Of a DNA stretch of 64,000 nt, positions 16,073 through 25,781 are shown in pieces. Made by a program: the position numbers and the translations under genes. The notes under the pieces are model-generated. The model saw nothing but the letters and a program-made list of their open reading frames with translations, ran no database searches and had not been told where the DNA came from. The DNA comes from Acinetobacter piscicola (lineage in GTDB: Bacteria > Pseudomonadota > Gammaproteobacteria > Pseudomonadales > Moraxellaceae). Numbering within the stretch: the first letter of the stretch is position 1; each line of letters begins with the position of its first letter. The stretch is taken from the NCBI RefSeq assembly GCF_002233755.1, contig NZ_NIFO01000005.1:62001-126000 (forward strand). The letters run 5' to 3'.

Positions 16073-16267
16073 GCGGAGTCTTACCGTTTAAAGTCAGATG
16101 TAAGGTTTAACCTTCGGTTCGACCTACTTTTCTTTCGGGAAAAGTAGGCAAAACCATTTGTCAGTCGCCAACTCGACAGATACCATCATGTATCTAATAT
16201 CTTGCAAAAACAGTATATTGCAGATGTAGTCCTGCCTCGAACAATGCGACTGACGTTTCCGTGTATC
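16073..16267 (+). repeat. Structured intergenic repeat, family 1, copy 1
   Basis: About 195 bases that match, as the reverse complement, the region 22285-22482. Shared blocks are GCGGAGTCTTAC, a 10-bp hairpin CCTACTTTTC-TTTCGG-GAAAAGTAGG (16123-16148) followed by CAAAACCAT, and a distal ACGTTT block. A second, larger hairpin is closed by GTCAGTCGC / GCGACTGAC (16160-16168 with 16246-16254). The copies differ at many positions, yet the large stem stays paired in both. It is probably a member of a dispersed repeat family, either a non-autonomous mobile element or an RNA structure. Confidence 0.75.
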
Positions 16268-16326
16268 ATATAGTTGGGAATATATCTTATTCCGAGCTCA
16301 GGTAACTATTCTGTTTCAATACAAAT

Positions 16327-16358
16327 AAAAATGGCGAAATTCTAATTTCGCCATTTTT
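16327..16358. terminator. Bidirectional terminator upstream of repeat-adjacent lipoprotein gene end
   Basis: A perfect 14-bp stem AAAAATGGCGAAAT / ATTTCGCCATTTTT with a 4-base loop. It sits 31 bases past the stop of the minus-strand lipoprotein gene and has T runs on both strands. Confidence 0.9.
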
Positions 16359-16388
16359 AAATTTATAAAAAAATGAGAACATACAAAA

Positions 16389-16871
16389 CTAGAAAATATT
16401 ATTGTTGGCCTTTGTATTACCTAAACTCGGGTGATCAATCGCATCTTTACACTGTGCTTTATCACGTTCGTATTCTTGTTGAGTTTTTACAAGTTGACCA
16501 TCTTTTTCCAAAGTTGCTCTTGCCCAAGAATCTAAACTGGTCAAAGCTTTACGACACAAAGCATATTTGCCTTCTGTCACAGAATCAGTCATTTTGACAT
16601 TGATACGCCAGTCTGTACTGAGCTTACGCACAGGTTTACGTACATTTTCCTGAATCAAATTTAATTGTTTACGATATACAAATGGATCAACTTGGTTCAT
16701 TAGTTTCCAAGCTTCCTTTGCATAAGTCGTCGCATCATTGGTCAGTTTAGGCGCAGTTTTAATCTCGACTTTCTCTTTAGGTTCAGTGGATGAATTACCA
16801 CAAGCTGATAAAGCGATTGCACTAATCACCAAGCTCATACTCAATAAAACTTTCGACTGAATTGCGAACAT
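16389..16871 (-). CDS. Hypothetical lipoprotein, 160 aa
   Basis: A predicted outer- or inner-membrane lipoprotein. The start at 16871 gives MFAIQSKVLLSMSLVISAIA then L-S-A-C, so the lipidated residue would be Cys24. A longer frame upstream has no signal character and is rejected. The mature part is basic and helical, with two cysteines (KYALCRKALTSLDSW and the DKAQCKDAID segment) that may form a disulfide. No family name is recognised. The divergent azlC promoter must lie in the 102 bases between the two genes. Confidence 0.75.
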   Translation of the reverse strand: MFAIQSKVLLSMSLVISAIALSACGNSSTEPKEKVEIKTAPKLTNDATTYAKEAWKLMNQVDPFVYRKQLNLIQENVRKPVRKLSTDWRINVKMTDSVTEGKYALCRKALTSLDSWARATLEKDGQLVKTQQEYERDKAQCKDAIDHPSLGNTKANNNIF

Positions 16872-16973
16872 CAAGTTACGCCTAAATAAACATTTCGGCA
16901 CTATGCTATTAAATTCAGGTAAAATACACAATCTTGATTTCGTTTTTGTTTTATTCCCTCGCTTAGGTGTATC

Positions 16974-17711
16974 GTGTCCAAACACAATTCTCCAGTCGTT
17001 GCTGCTGGTTTTTGGCAAGGCGCTAAAGATAGTCAAGCCATTATCTTTACATATTTACCTGTGTCTTTTGCTTTTGGCGTTTCTGCAACACAATTCGGTT
17101 TTAGTGCATGGGAAGCTTTATTTCTATCCTGTTCTATGTATGCAGGAGCAAGCCAGTTCCTAGTTGTTGCACTTTTAGGTAGCGGCACTTCAATTTGGAT
17201 GACAGCACTCACCGTTATTGCTTTAGACATTCGTCACGTTTTATATGGCCCTGCGCTACAAAATTTAATCCAAGATCGTTTAAATATGAAGAAAACGGCG
17301 ATTTGGGCGTGGGGACTTACCGACGAAGTTTTTGCTGCGGGCATGATTAAACTGTCACAACGTCGCCAAGAATGGTCGGAATCATGGATGCTTGGACTGA
17401 GTTTATTTAGTTGGCTGTCATGGGCATTGGGTTCATTTTTAGGTGGTTTATTTGCAGATCAAGTCAGTCATCTACCGCAATTTTTACAAGCCGCATTGGA
17501 CTTCTTACTCCCTGCTTTATTCCTGAGCTTCTTACTTGCAGCCTTTGAGAAGAAATATACTTTTGTTGTTGCTGTATCTTTAATTGTTTCAGCGATCGCT
17601 TGTTATTTTATCAATATGTCTGCTGCAATTTTCATCGGGATTGCATCGGGTATTTTGGCAGGATTATTTAAGCATTATGTCCTCAAACAACATGATGAAG
17701 TGAGTGTTTAA
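16974..17711 (+). CDS. azlC: AzlC-family branched-chain amino acid exporter subunit, 245 aa
   Basis: The large inner-membrane subunit of the AzlCD (LIV-E) two-component amino-acid exporter. Family signatures are FWQGAKDSQAIIFTYLPVSF and the reentrant segment SCSMYAGASQFLVVALLGSG, followed by DIRHVLYGPAL and GLTDEVFA. Several hydrophobic spans continue to the C-terminus. It starts at GTG 16974 with AGGTG upstream. It is followed at one base by azlD, so the pair is co-translated. Substrates are branched-chain amino acids or analogues by family knowledge. Confidence 0.92.
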   Translation: MSKHNSPVVAAGFWQGAKDSQAIIFTYLPVSFAFGVSATQFGFSAWEALFLSCSMYAGASQFLVVALLGSGTSIWMTALTVIALDIRHVLYGPALQNLIQDRLNMKKTAIWAWGLTDEVFAAGMIKLSQRRQEWSESWMLGLSLFSWLSWALGSFLGGLFADQVSHLPQFLQAALDFLLPALFLSFLLAAFEKKYTFVVAVSLIVSAIACYFINMSAAIFIGIASGILAGLFKHYVLKQHDEVSV

Positions 17712-17712
17712 A

Positions 17713-18054
17713 ATGGATTTGCAGATTATCTTGGTTGGAATATTGGTCGGTATTGCAAACTTTGCTTCACGTTTTGGGCCATTCTACGTGATTCAAAAAA
17801 CTCAAAAAAATACGCAGAACCGTGGCGCAACTTGGTTAAGAATCGCTTTAAGTAGTATTGGCATTGCAGCCATTAGTTCGATGCTGATTGTTGCGACCCT
17901 TCCACCTTTAATTGAAACACCGAATAAAAGTATAGCGATGTTGGTTGGGTTTATTGTCCTCACTGGACTGTATTTTAAGTTTAAGCGCATTGTTTTAGCG
18001 ACGTTAACAGCAGCTTTGGCCTATGGTTTGGTTTATACCTATATACCTGTTTGA
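17713..18054 (+). CDS. azlD: AzlD-family branched-chain amino acid exporter subunit, 113 aa
   Basis: The small partner of AzlC: about 110 residues with four hydrophobic spans (DLQIILVGILVGIANFASRF; IALSSIGIAAISSMLIVATL; SIAMLVGFIVLTGLYFKFKR; LATLTAALAYGLVYTYIPV). ATG 17713, immediately after the azlC stop, is preferred over an in-frame GTG at 17704 inside azlC. The family-typical early R-x-G-P (FASRFGPFYVI) is present. Confidence 0.88.
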   Translation: MDLQIILVGILVGIANFASRFGPFYVIQKTQKNTQNRGATWLRIALSSIGIAAISSMLIVATLPPLIETPNKSIAMLVGFIVLTGLYFKFKRIVLATLTAALAYGLVYTYIPV

Positions 18055-18270
18055 AAATGCTCACTTAAAAATTGTCTGTACTTAACACTTAACGATAACA
18101 CCCATCTAGGGAAGCGAATTGAAAACTAGCGATCATCAAGCGACTTTTGAATCAGGCGATTATCAAAAATTCTGTTAGACAATATCAAGATTTTATCTCA
18201 ATTCCCCCTTAACACTCGCCCTAGTTCTGCTATGCTTAAACCTCATAAATTCTAAGCATGGAAGAATCGC

Positions 18271-19491
18271 ATGAGCGTTACAATTGGTACTCCACTTCAA
18301 TCTTCAGCTTTTAAGGTCTTGCTTTTGGGATCGGGTGAATTAGGTAAAGAAGTGGTCATTTCCCTACAACGTCTTGGTGTAGAAGTACACGCTGCTGACC
18401 GTTATGAAAATGCACCAGCCATGCAAGTTGCTCATTTCTCTTATGCCTTAAATATGGCAGACCCTACAGAATTAAAAACACTCATAGAAAAAGTAAAACC
18501 TGATTTAATTGTTCCCGAAATCGAAGCCATTGCAACTCAATTGCTTGTTGAAATAGAACAACAAAATATTGCAACTGTCATTCCTTCCGCAAAAGCGGTT
18601 AATCTCACTATGAACCGTGAAGGTATTCGTCGTTTAGCGGCTGAAGAATTAGGCTTACCGACATCTGCCTACCGTTTTGCTGATACCTTAGAAAGTTTCC
18701 GTGCTGCATGTGATGACATTGGTTATCCTAATTTTGTAAAACCTGTAATGTCTTCATCGGGTAAAGGTCAATCTCGCGTTAAAGAATTTTCTGAAGTTGA
18801 TGCAGCTTGGGAATATGCTCAAACAGGCGGTCGGGTCAATCAAGGCACAGTCATTGTTGAATCACAAATTGATTTTGATTTTGAAATCACACTGCTCACT
18901 GTCCGTTCTAAAAATCCTGAAACAGGTGCAATTGAAACCTCATACTGTGACCCTATTGGACATCGTCAAGATGCAGGCGATTATGTTGAAAGCTGGCAGC
19001 CTCAACAGATGACCGAAGCGGCGTTAACAGAAGCAAAACGTATTGCCAATAAAGTGACTGTGGCGCTGGGTGGTTGCGGTATTTTTGGGGTAGAACTGTT
19101 TGTAAAAGCAGATAAAGTATGGTTTAGTGAAGTATCTCCTCGCCCACACGATACAGGTTTAGTCACGCTTGCATCACAGTTCCAAAGTGAATTTGAATTA
19201 CATGCTCGTGCAATTTTAGGTTTACCTGTAAATACACAGCGCCACAGTGTTGCTGCGAGTGCAGTCATCTATGCAGGTGTAGATGCAAGCAATCTTTCTT
19301 ATTCTGGCTTAAATTTTGCTTTACAAAATCCAAATACAGATTTGCGTCTGTTTGGAAAGCCAGAAGGTTTTAAACGTCGTCGTATGGGCGTAGTGACTGC
19401 TCGTGCTGAAAATACCGATAAAGCACGTGAACTTGCTTTTGAAACTGCATCAAAAGTTACTGTTAATTTAGGTTCTGCCGACATTTCATAA
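18271..19491 (+). CDS. purT: Formate-dependent phosphoribosylglycinamide formyltransferase 2, 406 aa
   Basis: An ATP-grasp enzyme that formylates GAR with formate and ATP in purine synthesis, independent of folate. It has an N-terminal [20 protein letters not shown] pre-ATP-grasp motif, ATP-grasp core [20 protein letters not shown], metal-binding [20 protein letters not shown] and [20 protein letters not shown]. Full length for the family. GGAAG precedes the ATG. It is unlinked to other pur genes and followed by glnD after 85 bases. Confidence 0.97.
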   Translation: MSVTIGTPLQSSAFKVLLLGSGELGKEVVISLQRLGVEVHAADRYENAPAMQVAHFSYALNMADPTELKTLIEKVKPDLIVPEIEAIATQLLVEIEQQNIATVIPSAKAVNLTMNREGIRRLAAEELGLPTSAYRFADTLESFRAACDDIGYPNFVKPVMSSSGKGQSRVKEFSEVDAAWEYAQTGGRVNQGTVIVESQIDFDFEITLLTVRSKNPETGAIETSYCDPIGHRQDAGDYVESWQPQQMTEAALTEAKRIANKVTVALGGCGIFGVELFVKADKVWFSEVSPRPHDTGLVTLASQFQSEFELHARAILGLPVNTQRHSVAASAVIYAGVDASNLSYSGLNFALQNPNTDLRLFGKPEGFKRRRMGVVTARAENTDKARELAFETASKVTVNLGSADIS

Positions 19492-19576
19492 ATGCTTTGT
19501 ATCGTTGGCTAAAATTGAAATGATTTTAGCCAAACGCCTAAAAGAATTAACCCATAATTTTTCGGACAATATATCC

Positions 19577-22243
19577 ATGATCAACACCTCTCCACTGTTG
19601 GAATATGTAAACGATAATCACGACATTCAAGGCATTACCCAATGGCGTAGCATTGTCGAACAACAGTTAAATGAGGCTTTTGATCATGGTTCTCCAATTC
19701 GAGATATTATTCGCACACGATCAAACTTGATCGATCAGGCTTTAACTTTTCTTTGGAATCATGCTGAGCTTGATCAAGAGGATTTTGGTCTTTTTGCAGT
19801 GGGTGGTTATGGGCGACGTGAGATGTTGCCCTATTCTGACGTCGATATCATGGTGCTTTCCAAAGATGAATTGACCGAAGCACAAGAAAAAAAGGTCACC
19901 TCATTTATTTCATCACTTTGGGACGTGGGGAATTTCAAACCAGGGATCAGCGTTCGTTCAATTCCCTCTTGTTTTGAGCAAGCCACCAATGATTTAACTG
20001 TTGCAACAACACTGATTGAAGCCCGTTTAATTACTGGTGACCAGCATCTTAGCAAATGGCCAAGACGTATCGTTTCACAAACTTGGACAGATCGAACCTT
20101 TTTTGATGCCAAAATGGATGAGCAAGCACGTCGTTATGCGCAACATCACAACACAGAAAGCAACTTAGAACCTGATATTAAAAATGCACCCGGTGGTATT
20201 CGAGATATTAACCAAATTGGCTGGATTGCTAAACGACATTTCCGTGTCAATCGTATTTATGACCTTGTACATCTAGGTTTTATTTCAGAATTTGAGCTGA
20301 GTGTTCTTGAAGATGCCGAAAACTTTCTTTGGGAAATTCGCCATCATTTACATCGTTTAACCAAACGTGATGAAAATCGTTTATTGTTTGATTATCAACG
20401 TGATATCGCTGCAAAATTTGGCTATAACCGTGAAGATGATCATCATCCAAACTATCCGATTGAACAGTTCATGAAACGTTACTATCGAACTGCGCAGCAA
20501 GTCAGCACACTGAATGAAATGCTATTGGCATACTTCAATGAGTCAGTCATCACACCACGTTTACCTAACTATGAACGTAAAATTGAAAATATTAATGAAC
20601 ATTTTAAATTGGTCGATGGCAAACTTGCCGTTCAACACCATAAAATTTTCTCTGAAAACCCAAGTGCAATTTTAGAAATTTTCTATTTATTGGCGAATCG
20701 TCCTGAAATTGAAGGAATCCGCGCGCGCACGTTAAGATTATTGACTTTAGCTGCAAAACGCATTGATCAAGCTTATCGTGCGAACCCAGCCAATCAAGCC
20801 TTATTTATGGCAATTATTCGTTCGCCACATCGTTTATACGAAACCATGGTTGCGATGAAACGTTATGGCGTATTGGGCAATTATATTCCTGCTTTTGGTC
20901 AGATTTTAGGGCTAATGCAATATGATTTATTTCATATTTATACGGTTGATGCGCATACCTTATTACTGATTCGAAATTTAAATCGTTTTAAAGAACCTGA
21001 ATTTGCCAAAGATTACCCTGTCGTGAGTTCAGTCTTTCAGCGTTTAGTCCGTCGTGACATCGTATTTTTAGCTGCATTATTCCATGATATTGCCAAAGGT
21101 CGTGGCGGAGACCACAGTGAATTGGGAGCAGAAGATGCAATTGAATTCTGTCATGCGCATGGCTTTACTGAACGTGAATGTAATCTTGTCGCATGGTTAA
21201 TTCAAAACCATTTATTGATGTCAATGACGGCGCAGAAAAAAGATATTTCTGATCCAGATGTTGTCAAAGAATTCGCTGAAAAGCTGGGCGACATGGAGCA
21301 TTTAGATTATCTCTATACGCTCACTGTTGCCGATATTAATGCAACCAATCCAAAACTTTGGAATACGTGGCGTTCGTCTTTAATGCGCCAGTTGTACACC
21401 AATGCACGTGATGTGATTCGCTCAGGTCTAGGACGCCCTGTCGATTATCAAATGTTGATTGAAGACACTAAATTCTCTGCCAGTGAAGTTTTGGTGAATG
21501 AGTTCCCGCTTGATCAAGTTGAAAAAGTTTGGCAAGAACTCGGGGATGAATATTTCCTCAAAGAATCAGCAGATGAAATTGCATGGCATACTCGCGCTAT
21601 TTTGCAGCATGGCGACAACCCTGCACCATTAGTACTCATGCGAGCGCACCGTAAAGCAGCACAAGATGCTGTACAAATCTTTATCTATACTCAAGATCAG
21701 CCCAACTTATTTGCAACCACGGTTGCGATTTTGGATCGTATGAATTTAGATGTACAGGATGCTCGTATTATCACTGCAACTAAAGCTTTTAGTTTAGATA
21801 CTTATGTGGTTTTAGACCGTTTTGGTACATTGCTTACCGACCCAGAACGTGAGGAAACGGTAAAATCTGCTTTAGTCAAAGCACTCAGTGAATCTGATAA
21901 ATATCCGGGTTTAATGCAACGTCGTATTCCACGTCAATTGCGCCATTTTGATATTGAGAATACCGTTGATATCACACTTAATGAAGCCTTGGGTCAAAAT
22001 ATGGTAGAAATTTCCACACTAGATCAACCCGGTTTATTGGCACGTGTTGGTGGACTCTTTATGATGCAAGGTTTGGACATTCACTCTGCTAGAATCGCAA
22101 CACTGGGTGAAAAAGCAGAGGATATTTTCTTTGTCACTAAAAAAGATGGTACGCCATTAACAGATGCTGAATCTGAGGTTTTTGTTGCACAACTTAAAGC
22201 TGCTTTAGATGAAGCTTCTAGTCAAATTTCTGGTCAGTATTAA
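19577..22243 (+). CDS. glnD: Bifunctional [protein-PII] uridylyltransferase / uridylyl-removing enzyme, 888 aa
   Basis: Senses glutamine and controls nitrogen metabolism by uridylylating or de-uridylylating PII. Domains in order: nucleotidyltransferase ([20 protein letters not shown]), GlnD linker domain ([20 protein letters not shown]), HD phosphohydrolase ([20 protein letters not shown]), and two ACT domains ([40 protein letters not shown]). ATG 19577 is chosen because it gives about the expected length (near 890 aa). An in-frame ATG at 19520 and TTG at 19505 would extend it, and none has a strong ribosome site. Confidence 0.95.
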   Translation: MINTSPLLEYVNDNHDIQGITQWRSIVEQQLNEAFDHGSPIRDIIRTRSNLIDQALTFLWNHAELDQEDFGLFAVGGYGRREMLPYSDVDIMVLSKDELTEAQEKKVTSFISSLWDVGNFKPGISVRSIPSCFEQATNDLTVATTLIEARLITGDQHLSKWPRRIVSQTWTDRTFFDAKMDEQARRYAQHHNTESNLEPDIKNAPGGIRDINQIGWIAKRHFRVNRIYDLVHLGFISEFELSVLEDAENFLWEIRHHLHRLTKRDENRLLFDYQRDIAAKFGYNREDDHHPNYPIEQFMKRYYRTAQQVSTLNEMLLAYFNESVITPRLPNYERKIENINEHFKLVDGKLAVQHHKIFSENPSAILEIFYLLANRPEIEGIRARTLRLLTLAAKRIDQAYRANPANQALFMAIIRSPHRLYETMVAMKRYGVLGNYIPAFGQILGLMQYDLFHIYTVDAHTLLLIRNLNRFKEPEFAKDYPVVSSVFQRLVRRDIVFLAALFHDIAKGRGGDHSELGAEDAIEFCHAHGFTERECNLVAWLIQNHLLMSMTAQKKDISDPDVVKEFAEKLGDMEHLDYLYTLTVADINATNPKLWNTWRSSLMRQLYTNARDVIRSGLGRPVDYQMLIEDTKFSASEVLVNEFPLDQVEKVWQELGDEYFLKESADEIAWHTRAILQHGDNPAPLVLMRAHRKAAQDAVQIFIYTQDQPNLFATTVAILDRMNLDVQDARIITATKAFSLDTYVVLDRFGTLLTDPEREETVKSALVKALSESDKYPGLMQRRIPRQLRHFDIENTVDITLNEALGQNMVEISTLDQPGLLARVGGLFMMQGLDIHSARIATLGEKAEDIFFVTKKDGTPLTDAESEVFVAQLKAALDEASSQISGQY

Positions 22244-22579
22244 AGCTTTTTAATTCAAACTTAATAAGCTTATAAATAAATTTCGATACGCGTAAACGTC
22301 ATCCGCAACTTGTTTGAGACAAGACTACTTAAGCTTTTGAATGTTTCTGCGATACATTAATCAAAAGATGGTAGTGAACGAGTTTTGCGGATGACAATGG
22401 TTTTGCCTACTTTTCCCGAAAGAAAAGTAGGCCGAGCCGAAGGCTAATCCCTTTATTTAAACGTTAGATGTAAGACTCCGTCACAAAATATCTAATTTTC
22501 CTTCGAACTTGATGGATATTCTTTAAATAAGTAATATCGATTAATTTCATAATCAAACATTAATCGTGGTAATTGTTTC
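22244..22579. other. Intergenic region between glnD and dapC-like gene, mostly repeat
   Basis: 336 bases without a gene. About 198 are the second copy of repeat family 1; the remaining right part is AT-rich and carries the promoter of the aminotransferase gene. No classical terminator was seen after glnD other than the repeat's own hairpins. Confidence 0.6.
22285..22482 (-). repeat. Structured intergenic repeat, family 1, copy 2 (inverted relative to copy 1)
   Basis: The reverse complement of this stretch aligns with 16073-16267 along nearly its whole length. It has the same CCTACTTTTC hairpin with TTTCGG loop, and the large stem is here GTCATCCGC / GCGGATGAC (22298-22306 with 22387-22395). 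Compared with copy 1 the stem sequence has changed on both sides in a way that keeps pairing. It lies between glnD and the dapC-like gene. Confidence 0.75.
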
Positions 22580-23749
22580 ATGAACTCTAGTTTGTCTTTA
22601 TTACATCCTTATCCATTTGAAAAGTTAACTCAACTTTTTAAGGATGTACAACCCGCAGATTTGCCACTCATTCCATTATCGATTGGTGAACCAAAGCACC
22701 CTGCGCCTGAGTTTGTAAAACAAGCGATTATTGAGAATTTTCAACATCTTTCCACCTATCCCAACAGTAAAGGCTTGCCTGAACTTAGACTCAGTATTAC
22801 CAATTGGTTAACACGTCGTTTTAAGCTCAGTACTATTAGTGCTGAAGATCATATTCTTCCCGTTACAGGTACACGTGAAGGGATTTTTTCTTTTGTTCAA
22901 GCCTTGATTAATCGTGATGATGCACCTTATGTAGTCATGCCAAATCCTTTTTATCAAATTTATGAAGGTGCAACACTTTTAGCAGGTGCAAAACCTTATT
23001 TTATCAATTGTACTGAAGAGAATCAGTATCTTGGCGATTTTGACTCAGTTCCTGCTGAGGTTTGGGAAAAAACAGCGTTATTATTTGTTTGTACACCGGG
23101 AAATCCTACAGGTGCGGTACTTTCAAAAGAACAATTAAAAAAATTAATTGCACTTTCAGACCAATATAATTTTGTTATTGCTTCTGATGAATGTTATTCA
23201 GAATTATGGTTTGACCAAGCGCCAACAGGTCTGCTCGAAGTCTGCGCTGAATTAGGGCGTGATGATTATAAAAACTGTATCGTTTTTCATTCTCTATCAA
23301 AACGTTCTAATCTACCCGGTATGCGCTCTGGTTTTGTTGCAGGTGATGCTGCGTTACTTAAACCTTATTTAAAATTCCGTACTTATCATGGTGCGGCAAT
23401 GCCAGTTCAACATCAATTGGCTTCAATTGCTGCATGGGATGATGAAACACATGTTGAAGAAAATCGTAAGTTATACCGTGCCAAATTTGATCTATTTCAA
23501 AATGAATTAGGTGGATTACTTCCTTTACAAAAACCTGATGCAGGTTTTTATTATTGGCTCAAAGTAGATCACGATGAAAACTTTGCCAAAATGTTACTAG
23601 AGAAAGCCAATGTTAAGGTTTTACCGGGACGCTATTTATCCCGTGATACTGAACAAGGCAATCCGGGTGAAGGTCATGTGCGTATGGCTCTCGTTGCAGA
23701 TATTGCGCAATGTGAAGAAGTTGTTAAACGCTTAAAAGCGATTTTATAA
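22580..23749 (+). CDS. dapC: Succinyldiaminopimelate transaminase-like PLP aminotransferase, 389 aa
   Basis: A class I/II PLP aminotransferase matching the proteobacterial DapC type, which makes N-succinyl-LL-diaminopimelate for lysine and peptidoglycan. Landmarks: LPLIPLSIGEPKHPAPEFVK at the N-terminus, the cofactor site TGTREGIFSFVQAL, CTPGNPTGAVLS, the Asp-binding region ASDECYSELWFD, and the Schiff-base lysine in HSLSKRSNLPGMRSGF. The C-terminal arginine lies in GEGHVRMALV. Full length. In this lineage dapC often sits next to glnD, as here. A terminator follows. Confidence 0.88.
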   Translation: MNSSLSLLHPYPFEKLTQLFKDVQPADLPLIPLSIGEPKHPAPEFVKQAIIENFQHLSTYPNSKGLPELRLSITNWLTRRFKLSTISAEDHILPVTGTREGIFSFVQALINRDDAPYVVMPNPFYQIYEGATLLAGAKPYFINCTEENQYLGDFDSVPAEVWEKTALLFVCTPGNPTGAVLSKEQLKKLIALSDQYNFVIASDECYSELWFDQAPTGLLEVCAELGRDDYKNCIVFHSLSKRSNLPGMRSGFVAGDAALLKPYLKFRTYHGAAMPVQHQLASIAAWDDETHVEENRKLYRAKFDLFQNELGGLLPLQKPDAGFYYWLKVDHDENFAKMLLEKANVKVLPGRYLSRDTEQGNPGEGHVRMALVADIAQCEEVVKRLKAIL

Positions 23750-23767
23750 TTTTTATTTTGGTGAAAA

Positions 23768-23802
23768 AGAAAAGGCTAAATCAGGTTTGATTTGCCTTTT
23801 CT
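23768..23802 (+). terminator. Terminator after the dapC-like gene
   Basis: An AGAAAAGGC-T-AAATC / GATTT-GCCTTTTCT hairpin with one bulged base and a T-rich right arm, 20 bases after the stop. Confidence 0.75.
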
Positions 23803-23989
23803 TATTTGAATAACGTGTTTATCACTCATTAGTAACTCATACATCAACTGAACGCTATCCCCATAGTAACAATAGAAAAAATATGTACTCAAATACTTTT
23901 ATTAGATACGTTGATTACCTTCACCTGCATATCCAGTTGTTTATTTATTAAATTATTAGATAACTTGCCGTTACCTTTGAAACTTGAAC

Positions 23990-24361
23990 TTAATTCTCAT
24001 CATTTACACCGTAAATTAATGTCCCTGCTAAAACGGTTTCCAACGCACAAAATAATAACGGCGCTTGTGTTTGCGGCTTTTCAATCAAGAAAGAAATCAC
24101 TCGCCCCAATGCCATACCCAGAAGACTAGCTGCGATTGTCAGTTTTATACCTTTTTCGATTTGTGGATAATAGTTGCTAGCCACCAATAGACTAGCGACT
24201 GTAAGACCAAAACCACCATAAACTGCTCGGACTTCGTTACGCATATCCGCATCTATGTATTTTAGCCCAAACGTATTTACAACCATTGAAGGCTTAACTA
24301 AAGCCACTATTCCCATACCTGCAAAGAAACTGGCATTTAACAAACAGAATTTCTTTTTCAT
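23990..24361 (-). CDS. DUF4345-type small membrane protein, 123 aa
   Basis: A four-span inner-membrane protein of unknown function: hydrophobic segments at about residues 4-24 (CLLNASFFAGMGIVALVKPS), 46-64 (VYGGFGLTVASLLVASNYYP), 70-92 and 98-117. The early P-x-x-V-x-x-F-G and RAVYGGFG segments are typical of DUF4345 proteins. It is transcribed alone; the leader at 24362-24420 contains AAGAAGA as ribosome site. A plus-strand ORF over part of it (23911-24129) has no coding features and is rejected. Confidence 0.7.
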   Translation of the reverse strand: MKKKFCLLNASFFAGMGIVALVKPSMVVNTFGLKYIDADMRNEVRAVYGGFGLTVASLLVASNYYPQIEKGIKLTIAASLLGMALGRVISFLIEKPQTQAPLLFCALETVLAGTLIYGVNDEN

Positions 24362-24589
24362 AAGAAGAACATCTCTTGTATAAATTAGAGTAATTACTCT
24401 AATTTAATATTTGAATAATTTTTTGTCAATTTTTTTTAAGAGCATCTCGTTACCATAGCAGCACAACAATCTTTTCTCATTGGATAAAACCTACATTTGT
24501 ATGATTTTTTTTTGTTATCAATTACGCTTTCACCATTCGTTTAAATCTTCGTCTATACTTAGCCATCAATTTAAATTGACTATGGAAAG

Positions 24590-25780
24590 ATGACTTCTCA
24601 AACTCCCAAAAAAACAAATAAAAAAGTTTGGTTTATTTTGGCAATCGTGATTGTATTGTTGCTTGTTACACTTTTATTATGGAAAACAAGTACTTCAAAC
24701 AAAACAGCTACGACAGAAAAACCAAAGAATGCAGAAATAACTGAACAAAAAGCTGCGTTAACTGTGACGGTCGTTCAACCTGAGCAGCAAAACTGGAAAC
24801 AAAATTTTACTGCAAATGGCAATATTGCTGCATGGCAAGAAGTGATCATTGGAAGTGAACTATCGGGGCAAAGAATTACCAAAGTTTCTGTCAATGTCGG
24901 TGATCAGGTTAAACGTGGTCAAGTTTTAGCAGAAATTAACAGTGAAAGTATTCGTGCAGATTTAGCTACAGCAAAAGCCAATTATGCAGAAGCTCAAGCC
25001 GTACTTGCAGATGCCAGTGCAAACAATAAACGCTTTCAACAATTGAAGAATACTGGTGCAATTTCAGCTCAAGAAGTGACTCAAAATCAAACCTCACAAA
25101 ATACCGCACATGCTCGCTTAGATGCTGCTAAAGCCCAAATTGATAGCAATCAGTTACGACTGACTCAGACTCAAGTCATTGCACCTGATCATGGTGTGAT
25201 TTCCGCTCGTACTGCGACTGTCGGTTCGTTGGCGCAAACAGGACAAGAAATGTTCCGTTTAATTCGTGATGATCGTCTGGAATGGCGAGCAGAAGTCACG
25301 TCAACGGATTTATATAAACTCAAACAAGGGATGACAGCACAACTTATTTCACCTGATCCATCACAGCCAACCGTCACAGGTACTGTGCGTATGATTGCCC
25401 CTGTTATTGACCCGCAAACGCGTTATGGCTTGGTTTATGTTGATCTTCCGACCACAGATGCAGTGCGTATGGGCATGTTCGTCAAAGGCTCTTTTGATTT
25501 AGGTGAAAAACCAGCCTTAACTCTTCCTCAAACAACGTTATTGTTACGAGATGGATTCACTTATATCTTTATTGTGAATAAGAATAATCGTGTTACTCAA
25601 CAAAAAGTAACGATTGGACGACGTTTAGGTGATCACATTGAGGTTTTAAATTTACCAAGTCATGTTAAAGTTGTTGCATCTGGTGTAGGTTTCTTAGCTG
25701 ATGGTGATCTCATCTCAATAGGTCAAGCCATTCCAGATACACCACTCACCAAGCAACTTGTGAATACTCAGGAGAAATAA
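24590..25780 (+). CDS. RND efflux periplasmic adaptor (membrane fusion protein), 396 aa
   Basis: Bridges an RND pump to an outer-membrane channel. An N-terminal membrane anchor (VWFILAIVIVLLLVTLLLW, about residues 13-31) is followed by the barrel-sandwich lipoyl halves (IGSELSGQRITKVSVNVGDQ, VKRGQVLAEI), an alpha-hairpin rich in Ala/Gln/Asn (residues about 120-195), a second lipoyl half (LTQTQVIAPDHGVISARTAT), and a beta-barrel. There is no lipobox, so it is anchored by the uncleaved helix. It precedes the pump gene by one base. No TolC-type gene is adjacent, so a shared channel is likely. Confidence 0.9.
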   Translation: MTSQTPKKTNKKVWFILAIVIVLLLVTLLLWKTSTSNKTATTEKPKNAEITEQKAALTVTVVQPEQQNWKQNFTANGNIAAWQEVIIGSELSGQRITKVSVNVGDQVKRGQVLAEINSESIRADLATAKANYAEAQAVLADASANNKRFQQLKNTGAISAQEVTQNQTSQNTAHARLDAAKAQIDSNQLRLTQTQVIAPDHGVISARTATVGSLAQTGQEMFRLIRDDRLEWRAEVTSTDLYKLKQGMTAQLISPDPSQPTVTGTVRMIAPVIDPQTRYGLVYVDLPTTDAVRMGMFVKGSFDLGEKPALTLPQTTLLLRDGFTYIFIVNKNNRVTQQKVTIGRRLGDHIEVLNLPSHVKVVASGVGFLADGDLISIGQAIPDTPLTKQLVNTQEK

Positions 25781-25781
25781 T

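Larger units (their letters stand above)
16004..16388. other. Intergenic region holding repeat family 1, copy 1, and a terminator
   Basis: 385 bases with no gene. About 195 bases are occupied by the structured repeat at 16073-16267, and a strong bidirectional terminator lies at 16327-16358. Confidence 0.7.

Noticed and set aside
23911..24129. Plus-strand 72-codon ORF over the DUF4345 gene
   Set aside because: It overlaps a recognisable membrane-protein gene on the other strand and shows no start signal or family similarity.
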